64,000 bases of DNA from Gemmatimonas phototrophica (GCF_000695095.2 NZ_CP011454.1:1488001-1552000), one strand, 5' to 3'; positions 18,149 to 27,715 are shown, counted from the stretch's first letter. Notes: a model not told the origin generated them from the sequence alone. Numbers and translations are program-made.

Positions 18149-18700
18149 ATGTCCAATGACCACATCGATCCCAGCTATCCCATCGGCCGCTTCCAGCGCT
18201 CGCCGGAATACACGGCGACGGAACGGGCGGAGCACATCGCCCGCATCGGCCTGCAGCCCACGCGTCTGGCGGCGGTTTTGGAGCCACTCGCGGATACCGA
18301 TTTTGCCTCGCCGTACCGACCTGGCGGCTGGACCGTGGGACAGCTGGTGCATCACATGGCTGACAGCCACCTCAACGCCTTCGTCCGCGTCAAGTTGGGG
18401 CTCACGGAAGAGCACCCCACCATCAAGCCGTACGATCAGGATGCCTGGGCCGCGCTCCCTGATGCCACCAGTCTGTCGCCGCACGTGTCGGTCGCGCTCT
18501 TCGCGGCCACCCATATTCGACTGCACGCGGTTCTGGAGGCCATGACGCCCGCGCAGTTCGCCCGCACCATTCTGCATCCGGAGAATGGCGCCATGACGCT
18601 CGATCAGGTGGTTGCCATGTACGCTTGGCACGGCGATCACCACATTGCCCAGCTGGAGCGGTACCGCGACCTCTACCGAGCGGGATCGGTCGACTCGTAA
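18149..18700 (+). CDS. YfiT-like putative bacillithiol transferase (DinB/YfiT superfamily)
   Basis: 183 residues. YPIGRFQ opens the protein, then YRPGGWTVGQLVHHMADSH supplies a metal-binding His, ADSHLNAFVRVKLGLTEEHPTIKPYDQ follows, and YAWHGDHHIAQLERY supplies the other two His of the DinB-fold metal site. This is the YfiT branch, whose B. subtilis relative is annotated as a putative metal-dependent hydrolase or bacillithiol S-transferase. A bshB1 gene at 62934-63653 makes bacillithiol use in this organism plausible. The upstream TTAATT box is 6 nt (TAATTT 5 nt) from the ATG, a near-leaderless arrangement. The last 28 nt overlap the stop end of the opposing gene. Confidence 0.83.
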   Translation: MSNDHIDPSYPIGRFQRSPEYTATERAEHIARIGLQPTRLAAVLEPLADTDFASPYRPGGWTVGQLVHHMADSHLNAFVRVKLGLTEEHPTIKPYDQDAWAALPDATSLSPHVSVALFAATHIRLHAVLEAMTPAQFARTILHPENGAMTLDQVVAMYAWHGDHHIAQLERYRDLYRAGSVDS

Positions 18701-20712
18701 ATCTTGCCGGCCTCTCCGACCGCGGCCACGGCCCCGGTTCCTGGGAGGCCGAACAGGGCGTACACGATGCTCCGCCATGGTGCGGTCACCGGCTGCCAGC
18801 TGACGCCGTTGAAGCGTACCACAGTTCCGCTGTCCCCCACGGCGTACACCTCGGTCGGGCCACGTCCCCAGAGGGCCCGCAAGTCACGCGTCGTCGGTTT
18901 GGGCAGTGGTTGCCATGACACGCCATCAAAGCGGATCGCCGTACCGGAATCACCAACGGCAAAGACATCCGTGGTACTGGTGCCCCAAATGGCACGTAAC
19001 CGACTCTGTGTGGGCGCCACCATGGGTTGCCACCGGCCACCGTCGAAGCGCAGGACGGTGCCTGAATCTCCCACGACAAAGACGTTTCCCGGGTCCGTGC
19101 CCCAGGCCGCTCGCAGGAATCGCTGCGTGCCACTTTGCTGTGGCGTCCAGCCGGCGCCGTTCGATCGCAGAATGGTGCCGCGTTCGCCGACAATGAGGTG
19201 CTGACCGCCACTGCTCCAACTGCTGCGCAGCACCAGGCGGGTCGGCGAGTCGTCCACACGCCACGTGGTGCCGTTGTAGCGAAGGATGCTGCCCGTATCG
19301 CCGACGGCGATGATGTCGGTCGCACTGTTGCCGCTGATGCCATAGAGGTCGTTGGCCGACGGGACGCGCTCGGTGATCCACGCCGTGCCGCTGCGGCGGA
19401 ACACCGACCCCCCGAAGCCCACGGCGAACATGGGGCCCTGTGGGGCGCCGTACACCGAGAGCAGAGGCGGGTCACTGATGTTGACCGTGGATACGATGCC
19501 GGCGCCGGCACCGCGCAGCGTGATGACGGTGCCATACCATCCCGCCAGCCGCAGTGTCCCGTCTCCGCGCAGCGTAATCGCGCGCAGGTTGGAGCCGATG
19601 CCGATCGAGAGCGCACTCCAGCTGTTCCCGTCGAAGTGATACGTCGCTCCGTTGTTGCCCACCGCGTACACATCGTTAAACGCCCGCCCGCGCAACGCGA
19701 ACAGATTGGCGGCGCCCGGTGTGGTCATCCGCTGCCACTGCACGCCGTCAAATCGCACAATGGTGCCTTGCACACCGACGGCGAACACGTTGCCGGCACT
19801 GGTGCCCCAGATGTCAAAAAACGGGGCCGCCTCCGGCACCGCCTGTCTGGTCCACGTGCTGCCGTTGAAGCGCAGGATGGTCCCGTTGTTCCCCGCCATG
19901 AAGACGGTGGTGCTGTTGGCGCCCCAGATGCCCCACAGTTCATCGGTCACGCCACTGGCCATGGATTCGATAGCCACGCCGTTCCAATGCAGAATGGTGC
20001 CACGGTCGCCGGCGAAGTAGACGTCGTCCGCCGCCAGTCCCCAGACCTCCAGCAGGGTGAACGAAGTGCCGCTGTTCACCCGCGAAAAGGTGGTCCCATC
20101 GCCGCGGAGAATCAGCCCGGCGCCGCCGACCAGCCAGATGTCAGTGGGGGAACTGCCCCATACGCCCACCAGTGTTTCGGTCGTCCCCAGCGGAACCACT
20201 TCCCATGGCCCGTCCTGACGCGAACGCAGCAGCCCACCGTTCTGCCCGACCGCGTAGGTGGTACCAGCTCCGTCGTCCCATACGCCGAGAAACGTCACGT
20301 CGGACACGCCACTGCGCGCGGGACGCCACGCGGTAATGCCGGCGGCGTCAGCCGTCACGGTCACCGTGACCAATGCCGACAGTGGCCCGGACACGCCCAC
20401 GGCGTTCGCCGTGATGCGCGCCACACCCGGCGCGATGGCGCGTACCACGCCCGCGGTGTCAACAGCCGCGACCGCCGGAGCGTCGCTGCGCCACGTCAGG
20501 GCGGCATCGGTCACGCTGGTGCCGGCGAGGTCACGCGCCTCGACGCGCAGGGGACTCTGGAGCCCGGCCGCCAGATTGAGCGACGCCGGGACTACCACCA
20601 GCGAGGCGAGGCGAGGCGGGGGAAGTTGTGGCCCGGATGGCCGGTCGGCGCAGCCAAACACAGCAAGCAGCAAAGCCATTGCCAGCGATGCGCGGAGCAG
20701 ACGCGGTATCAT
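18673..20712 (-). CDS. Lipoprotein with Ig-like domain and 14-unit beta-propeller repeats
   Basis: 679 residues from the ATG at 20712. A lipobox (LLAVFGC) makes it a lipoprotein. Residues of about 30-125 form a BIG2-type Ig-like domain (SLVVVPASLNLAAG, LTWRSDAPAVAAVD, GVARITANA). The remainder is 14 consecutive units of about 39 residues with consensus L-x-x-[IV]WG-x4-[DN]VFAVG[DN]SGT-[IV]-LRF[DN]G-x-W; units 11-13 are nearly identical, the last is degenerate. Fourteen units would fit two seven-bladed propellers. It is probably a surface-exposed binding protein; the ligand is unknown. A TAGGCT box sits 7 nt before the ATG. Confidence 0.82.
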   Translation of the reverse strand: MIPRLLRASLAMALLLAVFGCADRPSGPQLPPPRLASLVVVPASLNLAAGLQSPLRVEARDLAGTSVTDAALTWRSDAPAVAAVDTAGVVRAIAPGVARITANAVGVSGPLSALVTVTVTADAAGITAWRPARSGVSDVTFLGVWDDGAGTTYAVGQNGGLLRSRQDGPWEVVPLGTTETLVGVWGSSPTDIWLVGGAGLILRGDGTTFSRVNSGTSFTLLEVWGLAADDVYFAGDRGTILHWNGVAIESMASGVTDELWGIWGANSTTVFMAGNNGTILRFNGSTWTRQAVPEAAPFFDIWGTSAGNVFAVGVQGTIVRFDGVQWQRMTTPGAANLFALRGRAFNDVYAVGNNGATYHFDGNSWSALSIGIGSNLRAITLRGDGTLRLAGWYGTVITLRGAGAGIVSTVNISDPPLLSVYGAPQGPMFAVGFGGSVFRRSGTAWITERVPSANDLYGISGNSATDIIAVGDTGSILRYNGTTWRVDDSPTRLVLRSSWSSGGQHLIVGERGTILRSNGAGWTPQQSGTQRFLRAAWGTDPGNVFVVGDSGTVLRFDGGRWQPMVAPTQSRLRAIWGTSTTDVFAVGDSGTAIRFDGVSWQPLPKPTTRDLRALWGRGPTEVYAVGDSGTVVRFNGVSWQPVTAPWRSIVYALFGLPGTGAVAAVGEAGKIYESTDPAR

Positions 20713-20808
20713 GCAGGTGAGCCTAGCAGTGGCGCCCATCCCCCCGCAACCGTTTCGCCGTAGCTTCCGTCGATCCGTCTTTCTCCCTTTTGCCGCTGTG
20801 AGCCTTCC

Positions 20809-21723
20809 ATGCGCCTCTCGCTCGTTCTGGTCGCGACGGTTGTTCTCGCCCCCCTCCCTGTTGTCGCACAGCCGGGCATTCCGCGCACCTCGCCGCCTGC
20901 GCCCTCGTCGGAGGTGTTTCTGGTTCCCCTGATCGGACACGGCAGCACTCTTGCCGCCGGCGCGCCGCGCAACGTGACGAATCGCAACGGCTACGACAAC
21001 CAGCCAGCGTTCTCCGGCGATGGGCGCAGCGTGTACTACACCTCCACCCGCGACGATGCCCAGGCCGATATCTATCGCTTTGACATTGCCGGCAGCAGCA
21101 CATCGCGCATAACGCGCACCGCCCCCGAAAGCGAATATTCAGCCGCCGTCTCACGCGACGGAAAGGCGCTGCACGTCATTCGGGTGGAAGCCGATTCCAC
21201 GCAGCGGATCTGGACCGTGCCATTGGATGGGACACCTGGCCACGCGGTGTTTCCCGACACCAGGCCGGTGGGCTACTTCGCACAGCCCAACGACAGTGCC
21301 TGGGTCATGTTCGTGCTGGGGACCCCGGTCACCATGCATCTGGGCTACCACGGGCGCGGCCGCACCGAAGTGGTAGGGCGCAACATCGGGCGCTCCCTGC
21401 ATCGCATTCCCGGCACCAGCAGGGCCAGCGTGGTGCAGAAGGGCAGTGCCCCCTGGCAGGTCATGGAGTTCGACCCCGACCGCAAAACGTTCACCGCGCT
21501 GGTCTCGCTCCCCGCTGGAAGTGAAGACGTGGCGTGGGCAGACGGCAATACGCTGCTCGTCGGCAGCGGCGGCAAATTGCTCCGTTGGACGCGCGGGAGC
21601 AGTGGCTGGAAGGAGATCGCCGACTATACCGGCGCCGGGCTGAAAAACATCACGCGACTGGCGGTCAGCCCGACGGGGGACATGCTGGCAATGGTCGCGG
21701 ACGTACCGCGGCAACTGCCGTAA
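20809..21723 (+). CDS. Exported TolB/PD40-type beta-propeller protein
   Basis: 304 residues with a clear signal peptide (LSLVLVATVVLAPLPVVAQ). PD40 repeats are visible: NQPAFSGDGRSVYYTSTRDD followed by ADIYRFDI, then SAAVSRDGKALHVIRVE, later RLAVSPTGDMLAMVAD. This resembles the propeller half of TolB or of S9 peptidases, without a catalytic domain, so it is a periplasmic binding or scaffold protein of unknown partner. It is divergent from the propeller lipoprotein, with only 96 bp between, and it ends in a TAA that forms the first TAACTGCG word of the downstream repeat array. Confidence 0.75.
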   Translation: MRLSLVLVATVVLAPLPVVAQPGIPRTSPPAPSSEVFLVPLIGHGSTLAAGAPRNVTNRNGYDNQPAFSGDGRSVYYTSTRDDAQADIYRFDIAGSSTSRITRTAPESEYSAAVSRDGKALHVIRVEADSTQRIWTVPLDGTPGHAVFPDTRPVGYFAQPNDSAWVMFVLGTPVTMHLGYHGRGRTEVVGRNIGRSLHRIPGTSRASVVQKGSAPWQVMEFDPDRKTFTALVSLPAGSEDVAWADGNTLLVGSGGKLLRWTRGSSGWKEIADYTGAGLKNITRLAVSPTGDMLAMVADVPRQLP

Positions 21724-21840
21724 CTGCGTCATGGGTCATGGGTTATCGGGTCACCGAATAACTGCGGAGTAACTGCGGAGTTACTGCGGGGTGACTGCGG
21801 TCACCGTGTTAACGCGGTCACCCGATAACCCATAACGCTT
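21724..21840. repeat. Family-D structured repeat with 11-mer tandem units
   Basis: Between convergent genes. Perfect 14-nt inverted arms (21738-21751 and 21820-21833, ATGGGTTATCGGGT type) enclose four tandem 11-mers at 21759-21802 (TAACTGCGGAG twice, then two variants) and a second palindromic stretch around GGTCACCGTG. The upstream gene's TAA is part of another TAACTGCG word. It is likely a bidirectional terminator, and the tandem words suggest expansion by slippage. Confidence 0.8.
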
Positions 21841-21858
21841 TTACAAGCAGTTCCGCCG

Positions 21859-23172
21859 TTACGGTTTGGTAACCCCTCTGAATCTTGGCGTATAATCCGG
21901 GAAGATCACGCCAAGGTTCGGGTTGCCGAGTCGGTTTTGCACGATTTCGGCGAGAATGTCACGATGGTCCAACGTGACGCGCAAATCCTGACCGGATTCG
22001 AGAACTTCGCGGGCCAAGCCCGGCCAGCCGTTGGTGAGCACACGGCCGCCATTGATCTTGCGCCCCATGGTGAACGCCACATTGCCACGGCCATGATCGG
22101 TGCCACGGTCGCCGTTCTCGCGCGCGTTGCGGCCAAACTCCGAAATCACCACCACCGTGACGCCGTACGTTGTCGTACCCTGCACGACATCAGCATGAAA
22201 GGCTGCCAGCGCGTTGGCCAGATCGAGCATGTTGTTGTGCATGCCCTGACCATCCATGCCCGGCACGTTGCCCTGGTTGGAGTGGGTATCCCACCCACCC
22301 TTGAAGGCGTGAATCGCCTCGACGCCCACATCGGCCTTGATCAGCGCCGCCGTCGAGCGCAGTACATTGCCAAAGCCGGAAGTGGGGTACACCGCGCCAT
22401 TGGCCGGACGATAGCCGGTGATGTTGATGCTTTGCAGCAGCGCAATGGTGTTGGTGGAATCGAGCGCGTTGGCCGAGACCGGATTGACCGCCTGGCTGTA
22501 GTTCTGCGCCAACCACTGCGTACGGGCCGTTGCCGTGGCGACATTTCCGCCGATCGTGAAGTTGGTGGGGTTGGGAATGGGCAATGCTTTCGGACCCAAC
22601 TCCAACGTCTTGGGCAACCCTGCGGTAAAGCCAATAGCCCGCAGCGGCGCATCACTGCGCAATGGCGCGCTGGTGGCCAGATGCCGACCCAGCCAGCCAC
22701 CGGCCACATTCACGTCCCGCGGTTTGCCGACCTCGATGTACCGCTGCGCATCGAAATGCGAGCGCGAGTTGTCCACCGAGCCCGTCGCATGCGCAACCAG
22801 CAGGTCTCCTGCCTGATACGCCGGATATAGCGGGGCCATGCCCGGCGAGAAGCCGAAAAATCCGTCGAGATTGGTGGCGCGATTCGCGGTGCCGGCCGCC
22901 GCATCGGGGCGCGCAATCGCGATCGTCGGGCGCCCGGTGTAGTAATCCGGATCGCCGTAGGGCACGACCATGGACATGCCATCGGTTCCACCACTCAGGA
23001 AGACCGACACCACAATATCGCGTGACGAATTCGACGACTGCGCCATGACCACCTGCGGCAGCCAGGTTGGCACGAACGCGGCCAATCCGACACCGCCGGC
23101 CATGGTGAGGAAGTCGCGGCGGGCCAGCGTCTGGTATTCCTGACATCCGGTGTCGATCGTATCGTCGCTCAT
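21859..23172 (-). CDS. DUF1501 domain protein, Tat-exported
   Basis: 437 residues. A twin-arginine signal (LARRDFLTMAGGVG) occurs at about residues 17-30. The body shows the DUF1501 alkaline-phosphatase-superfamily signatures: VVSVFLSGGTDGMSMVVPYGD, RSHFDAQRYIEVG, GGWDTHSNQG, VVVISEFGRNARENG, and TDHGRGNVAFTMG with His/Asp metal ligands. Function is unknown; members almost always pair with a DUF1800 protein, here immediately upstream (31 nt). The pair may be envelope-located and metal-binding. The stop lies about 25 bp beyond the family-D hairpin. Confidence 0.9.
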   Translation of the reverse strand: MSDDTIDTGCQEYQTLARRDFLTMAGGVGLAAFVPTWLPQVVMAQSSNSSRDIVVSVFLSGGTDGMSMVVPYGDPDYYTGRPTIAIARPDAAAGTANRATNLDGFFGFSPGMAPLYPAYQAGDLLVAHATGSVDNSRSHFDAQRYIEVGKPRDVNVAGGWLGRHLATSAPLRSDAPLRAIGFTAGLPKTLELGPKALPIPNPTNFTIGGNVATATARTQWLAQNYSQAVNPVSANALDSTNTIALLQSINITGYRPANGAVYPTSGFGNVLRSTAALIKADVGVEAIHAFKGGWDTHSNQGNVPGMDGQGMHNNMLDLANALAAFHADVVQGTTTYGVTVVVISEFGRNARENGDRGTDHGRGNVAFTMGRKINGGRVLTNGWPGLAREVLESGQDLRVTLDHRDILAEIVQNRLGNPNLGVIFPDYTPRFRGVTKP

Positions 23173-23203
23173 GCGTCAGGTGTGCGGTGAAGGGTGCGGA
23201 ACA

Positions 23204-24781
23204 TCAATACCACTGGAATTCGTTGGCGCTCATCGCCAACGAAAGCGTTTCACGGACACGCGCATCGTTGTACGTACCACCGCGCAGATAGCTCAACAGC
23301 GACGCCCGCAACGCCGTCGGCATCTCCCCGGCAAACAGGCGCGTCGTAATCTGCTGCACCACCCCGTCGGCATTGTCCGGCGCACGGAAGAGCATCGAGT
23401 CGCTGCGGTACGTGGTGGTAGAGGTTTGCGCCGACAGGTACTGCATGTGCGTCCAGCGGGAGAGCACGAGCCCGCTCCACCACGCGATGGAATCAGGGAA
23501 GCCGTCGGGCTGATCCCACCGGAACAGCGGCATTCCCAACCCCTCGTTGTTGCGTCGGGCGTTGCGCACGTTGGGGACCGTGGCCGGCGTCGCCCCCAGC
23601 GCGCGCATGGCGGAAATGGCCAGATGAAAAGGACGCTTGTACTTGGCCGGTGCCGCCATGAGGTTCTTGCTGGTCACGATCGTGCGGATCATGGCCCGGA
23701 TGTCACCGCCCGTCCGCGTGAAGGTCGCGGCCGTCGCGTCAATCACACTCGCCGGTGGCTCATACGACAGCAGCCACCGCGCCATCTTGGTGCTCACGAA
23801 ACGCGCCGTGCTGGGATGTGCCAGCAGCATGTCGATGGCACGATCGCCCTCCCCCTTCATCTCAACATCGGTGGCCGTGGAGGCCATGCCCGGGAACAAC
23901 TGCCCGAGGAACGTCTTGGCGTTCCGGTCGTGATACGTCCGGCGCCACAGAAACGTGCCGTCGGTGTTGGTGCTCCATCCCGTCAGGATGCGCGAGAGTT
24001 CGGCCACATCGGTCTGGGTATATCCACCATCGACCCCCAGCGTGTGGAGCTCCATGATCTCACGCGCATAATTCTGATTGGGCGTGGGCGTGCGACTGGA
24101 GTTCTGGTTGAGGTAATTCAACATGGCCGCGCTCTGCGCCGACGCCTTCAGCAGATCACGGAAATTGCCCATCGCATGACGGCGAATCACGTCGCGATCA
24201 TCGAGCAGCTTGTTGAAGCCCACGTTCCCCACTTCAATGTCAATGCTGAAATGGTCCGTCCAGAACTCCACCATGCGCTCATACAACTGCTTGCGCGAGA
24301 ACAACGCCCGATACCACGCGGCGTCCGCCAACTGGTTCATGACCTCCGTGCGGTCCTGCGTGCGCAGCGCCGCGCCGGTCATCGCCAGCATGGGGAGCCG
24401 CGTGGCCAGCAGCGTGTCCACAACACTGTCGTCAATGGCCGCCGGGTTGAGCTGATACTCGAGATACCCGCTGAAGCCCAACTGGCGGGCCCGAGCCACT
24501 TCGTCCGGCGACAGCCCCATCGTGAGCCGTCGGACCAGGCGCAACACCGGGTCGCGCCACCCGAGCGAAACATCGGCACCAGGTGTGGTGCCCGCCGGCA
24601 ACGGCGCCCCTCGTCCGCCGCCCGCCCGCGGAGGCTGCGCCGAGACGGCCTGCGCTGCCGCCAGGGCGGCAACGGCACTCGTCCCCATGGCAAAAAACCG
24701 CCGACGGCTGGGAGCCGCCTCCGGCACGGTCGCGATGTCGCTCTCGGTGCCGCCCTGCTCGAGCTCGGTAGGGTTGATCAT
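23204..24781 (-). CDS. DUF1800 domain protein, Tat-exported
   Basis: 525 residues with a twin-arginine signal PSRRRFFAMGTSAVAALAA near the N-terminus. DUF1800 landmarks follow: LVRRLTMGLSPDEVARARQLG, YLEYQLNP, FWTDHFSI, RDVIRRHAMGNFRDLL, NYAREIMELHTLGVDGGYTQ, DVAELSRILTGW. It is the first gene of a two-gene unit with DUF1501. The biochemical role of the family is not known; the constant pairing suggests a complex or a sequential pathway in the periplasm. A TTGACA-like hexamer lies in the 162-bp upstream region, but no matching -10 is obvious. Confidence 0.9.
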   Translation of the reverse strand: MINPTELEQGGTESDIATVPEAAPSRRRFFAMGTSAVAALAAAQAVSAQPPRAGGGRGAPLPAGTTPGADVSLGWRDPVLRLVRRLTMGLSPDEVARARQLGFSGYLEYQLNPAAIDDSVVDTLLATRLPMLAMTGAALRTQDRTEVMNQLADAAWYRALFSRKQLYERMVEFWTDHFSIDIEVGNVGFNKLLDDRDVIRRHAMGNFRDLLKASAQSAAMLNYLNQNSSRTPTPNQNYAREIMELHTLGVDGGYTQTDVAELSRILTGWSTNTDGTFLWRRTYHDRNAKTFLGQLFPGMASTATDVEMKGEGDRAIDMLLAHPSTARFVSTKMARWLLSYEPPASVIDATAATFTRTGGDIRAMIRTIVTSKNLMAAPAKYKRPFHLAISAMRALGATPATVPNVRNARRNNEGLGMPLFRWDQPDGFPDSIAWWSGLVLSRWTHMQYLSAQTSTTTYRSDSMLFRAPDNADGVVQQITTRLFAGEMPTALRASLLSYLRGGTYNDARVRETLSLAMSANEFQWY

Positions 24782-24943
24782 GGATCCAATGCTTCACGTA
24801 GAGGGCGATTCTGTCAATGAACGGAACACAATCTTTGCAAACCCACCGTGCGCACCGTCACACAGCGTGAGTGCCGAGGCCCGCCGGGTGACAGCTGTTC
24901 ATGAAGCCGGAAAGTCCGGCCAGCCTGACGTGCGTCAGACGGC

Positions 24944-26206
24944 TCACAACGGGTTGGCGTTAAGACCATAAATGGCCTGCAGCAGCGCGAGCGCCACAAA
25001 CGCGACGACCCCGCCAAAGCCCAGAATCATCACCGGCTCAATCAGCGTCACCGCACGCCCCAGTTGGCGTTCGGCCGCCTCGTCCGCCGCCTCGGCGGCC
25101 CGGGCGGCCAGCGATGCCAGCGCTCCGCCAGCCTCGCCGGCCTGCAGGAGCTGACGGGCCAGCGGCGGGATATCGCTCCCCAAGGCCTCCACCACCGACT
25201 CGCCGTTTCGCACCCGCTCTTCGGCCGGCGCCAATTGCGCGGCATACGCGACGTTCCCCACCGTAGCCCGGGCCAATTCCATGGCGCGCAGCAATGACAC
25301 GCCGGCGTCGAGCGCCAGCGCCAGCGTCCCCAGATAGCGCGCCACATCCCGCTGGCGCTCAAAGGCACCAACCAGTGGCCAGCGCAGGCGACGCGCATGC
25401 CAAGCCGCCCGCCGGCTCGGATCGCGAAGGCTGCGCTGCCACAGCGCCGCGCCAACCGCCAGCAGCGGAAAGAGCACCCAGCCGCCGCGGGCGAGGGCGG
25501 CACTCATCAGCATCAATCCCTGCGTGGACAACGGCAGGCTCTGTCCCGTATCACCGAGCAAGGTGGCGAATCGCGGCACCACCACGAGCAGAATCACCAG
25601 CGTCCCGACAATCGACGAGAGGCCGAGCACCGCCGGATACACCAGCGCACTGCGAACACGCGCGGCGACCTGTCCGCGCCGCTCCAGCGCTTCGGCGAGT
25701 CGCCGGAACGTCAGTGCCAGTGCGCCGGTGGCTTCGGCGGCGGCCACCGCAGGGGCAAAGAACGAGGGCAATGCGCCGGCACCGGCCATGGCGTCGGCCA
25801 TGGAGCGTCCATCGCGCACGGATCGCTGGACTTGACCAAACACCTCGCGCCACTGCTGCTCCATGGCGCCGGCGCGACCACCCAGGTCGTCCGGCTGAGC
25901 GGCAAAGTCGAGGGCGCGTTCGGCCGGTACACCGGCGGCCAGCAACGTGGACACCACTCGGGTGATACTGGCCAGCGACTCCTCGTCCTGACCGGACCAG
26001 CGCGCCCACGTTATTGCCGCGCGTTGCCACCATCCGGAGATGGCCCCGGTGCCGGCCGACACGGCAGGCGCACTGTCGGGGTGCAACTCAATGACCCACA
26101 GCGACTGCTGGCGCAGCTGTGCCAGCGCTCCTGCGGCCGTCTCGGCGCGCAGCTCCCCCCGCAGTTCACGGCCGGATGCATCGGCTGCCACGTACGACCA
26201 GGTCAC
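24944..26206 (-). CDS. gspF: Type II secretion-like inner-membrane protein F (GspF)
   Basis: 420 residues with a GTG start overlapping the GspE stop (GTGA). Two GspF domains of about 120 residues are present, each with the family's hydrophobic ends: ALVYPAVLGLSSIVGTLVILLVVVPRF closes the first, and AVTLIEPVMILGFGGVVAFVALALLQAIYGLN closes the second with the conserved EP and glycine motif. The N-terminal stretch (YVAADASGRELRGELRAE) is the usual small cytoplasmic domain. GspF anchors the assembly ATPase at the inner membrane. It is the last gene in the operon. Confidence 0.9.
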   Translation of the reverse strand: MTWSYVAADASGRELRGELRAETAAGALAQLRQQSLWVIELHPDSAPAVSAGTGAISGWWQRAAITWARWSGQDEESLASITRVVSTLLAAGVPAERALDFAAQPDDLGGRAGAMEQQWREVFGQVQRSVRDGRSMADAMAGAGALPSFFAPAVAAAEATGALALTFRRLAEALERRGQVAARVRSALVYPAVLGLSSIVGTLVILLVVVPRFATLLGDTGQSLPLSTQGLMLMSAALARGGWVLFPLLAVGAALWQRSLRDPSRRAAWHARRLRWPLVGAFERQRDVARYLGTLALALDAGVSLLRAMELARATVGNVAYAAQLAPAEERVRNGESVVEALGSDIPPLARQLLQAGEAGGALASLAARAAEAADEAAERQLGRAVTLIEPVMILGFGGVVAFVALALLQAIYGLNANPL

Positions 26207-27708
26207 CCCTCGTCTCCGGCGTTGAGCACCCGGGTCAACTCGGCCACGGTGGTCTGCCCCTCCCGAACGAGACGCACGCCATCATCGCGCAGTGAGGACA
26301 CCCCGAGGGCGCGCACCGCCTGCCGCATGGCGTTCGACGAATCGCCGCGCGTGAATTGCTCACGCAAAGCATCCGTCATCGTCATCAACTCCACGATGGC
26401 CAGCCGTCCGCGATACCCGGTCCCCGAACAGCGGTCGCACCCGCGCCCTTCGCACACCTTTTCCGGGATTGCTCCGTTGCCCAGCAGTGCGCGCTCCTCC
26501 GGCAAGACTGCGCGCCACGCACCACAGTCGCGACACACACGCCGCACCAGCCGCTGCGCGACCACCCCCTGCAGCGTGGCCGTGAGCAGATAGGCCGGCA
26601 CTCCCATGTCGCGCAGACGGGCCAACGCCCCAATGGCATCGGTGGTATGCACCGTGCTCAGCACGAGATGGCCCGTGAGCGCCGCGCGCACGGCGATTTC
26701 CGCCGTCTCGGCATCACGCATCTCACCCACGAGAATCACATCGGGGTCGTGTCGCAGGATGGCGCGCAACGCTTCCGCGAAGCCAAAGCCGGCCCGCGTG
26801 TTCACCGGCAGCTGCACCACATCATCGAGACGGTACTCCACCGGGTCTTCCACGGTCACGACTTTCACCCCCGGTGCACTGCGCTCTCGCAGGGCGGCGT
26901 ACAGCGTGGTGGTTTTTCCCGAGCCGGTAGGGCCGGTCACGAGCACCAGACCACTGCTGCGATGCAGCAAGGCGCGAAGTGCCTCACGCGTGGCGTCGGC
27001 CATCCCCAGCGCGTCGAGCAACAGCGGCGTGGATGTCGCCGCCTGTTCTTCACCGCCATCCAGCAGTCGCAGCACAATGCTCTCGCCGTGCAGAGCCGGC
27101 AGCGTGGAAATGCGAATATCCATTTCGCGCTGTCCGACACGCACGCGGGCCCGCCCATCCTGCGGCAGTCGGCGCTCCGCAATATCGAGACCGGCCAGCA
27201 CCTTGATGCGGGACACCACCGCCGCACGAAACTCCTGCCCCAACTGCTGGACGTCGCGCAGAACCCCATCGAGCCGCATGCGAATGCGCACCCCATCCGC
27301 GCGCGTCTCGACATGGATGTCACTGGCGCCGGCGCGCAGCGCTTCGGCCAGCATGGCATTCACGACCTGAACTACCGGTTCGCGGTTGGCCAGCGCCTTG
27401 AGGCTGTCGAGCGACTCCACGACATCACCGGCCAGCGTCTCCGCGGTGGCCGCGGGCGTGTCGCGCGGGATGGCGACCAGGGCCGCACGGATATCACCGG
27501 CTCCTGCCGGCACGATCTCCACGCTCGCGCCGAGTGTGCGTTCGAGCGCGTCGAGCACATGCAGGGGCGGCATCCCGTCGGCCGCCACGCGTGCGACTGT
27601 GCCGTCGAGGGACAGCGGCAACACCGCCTGCTCCTCCAGCCAGCGCGCCGGAAAACGGCGAGCCAGTGGCTCAGCAGCAGCCGCGCGGAGGTCGCGTGCA
27701 TCCGTCAT
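26203..27708 (-). CDS. gspE: Type II secretion-like assembly ATPase (GspE)
   Basis: 501 residues. A short N1E-like domain is followed by DIHVE-R-DGVRIRMRLDG, a conserved Arg-rich linker, and the RecA-type core: Walker A GPTGSGKTTT with Lys265, Asp box VTVEDPVEYRL, Walker B DPDVILVGEMRD, and the His box TGHLVLSTVHTTDA. The C-terminal four-cysteine metal-binding element of GspE/PilB is present (CRDCG about 30 residues before CEGRGCDRCSG). It hydrolyses ATP to drive pseudopilus assembly. It lies 7 nt after gspD and overlaps gspF. Confidence 0.93.
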   Translation of the reverse strand: MTDARDLRAAAAEPLARRFPARWLEEQAVLPLSLDGTVARVAADGMPPLHVLDALERTLGASVEIVPAGAGDIRAALVAIPRDTPAATAETLAGDVVESLDSLKALANREPVVQVVNAMLAEALRAGASDIHVETRADGVRIRMRLDGVLRDVQQLGQEFRAAVVSRIKVLAGLDIAERRLPQDGRARVRVGQREMDIRISTLPALHGESIVLRLLDGGEEQAATSTPLLLDALGMADATREALRALLHRSSGLVLVTGPTGSGKTTTLYAALRERSAPGVKVVTVEDPVEYRLDDVVQLPVNTRAGFGFAEALRAILRHDPDVILVGEMRDAETAEIAVRAALTGHLVLSTVHTTDAIGALARLRDMGVPAYLLTATLQGVVAQRLVRRVCRDCGAWRAVLPEERALLGNGAIPEKVCEGRGCDRCSGTGYRGRLAIVELMTMTDALREQFTRGDSSNAMRQAVRALGVSSLRDDGVRLVREGQTTVAELTRVLNAGDEG

Positions 27709-27715
27709 GAGCGAC

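Noticed and set aside
19135-20763. 542-codon plus-strand ORF opposite the propeller lipoprotein
   Set aside because: It mirrors the repeat DNA of the real gene and has no start signal or domain.
23150-24820. 556-codon plus-strand ORF opposite the DUF1800 gene
   Set aside because: It is antisense to a protein with a Tat signal and all DUF1800 motifs; the translation is Arg/His-rich and unstructured.
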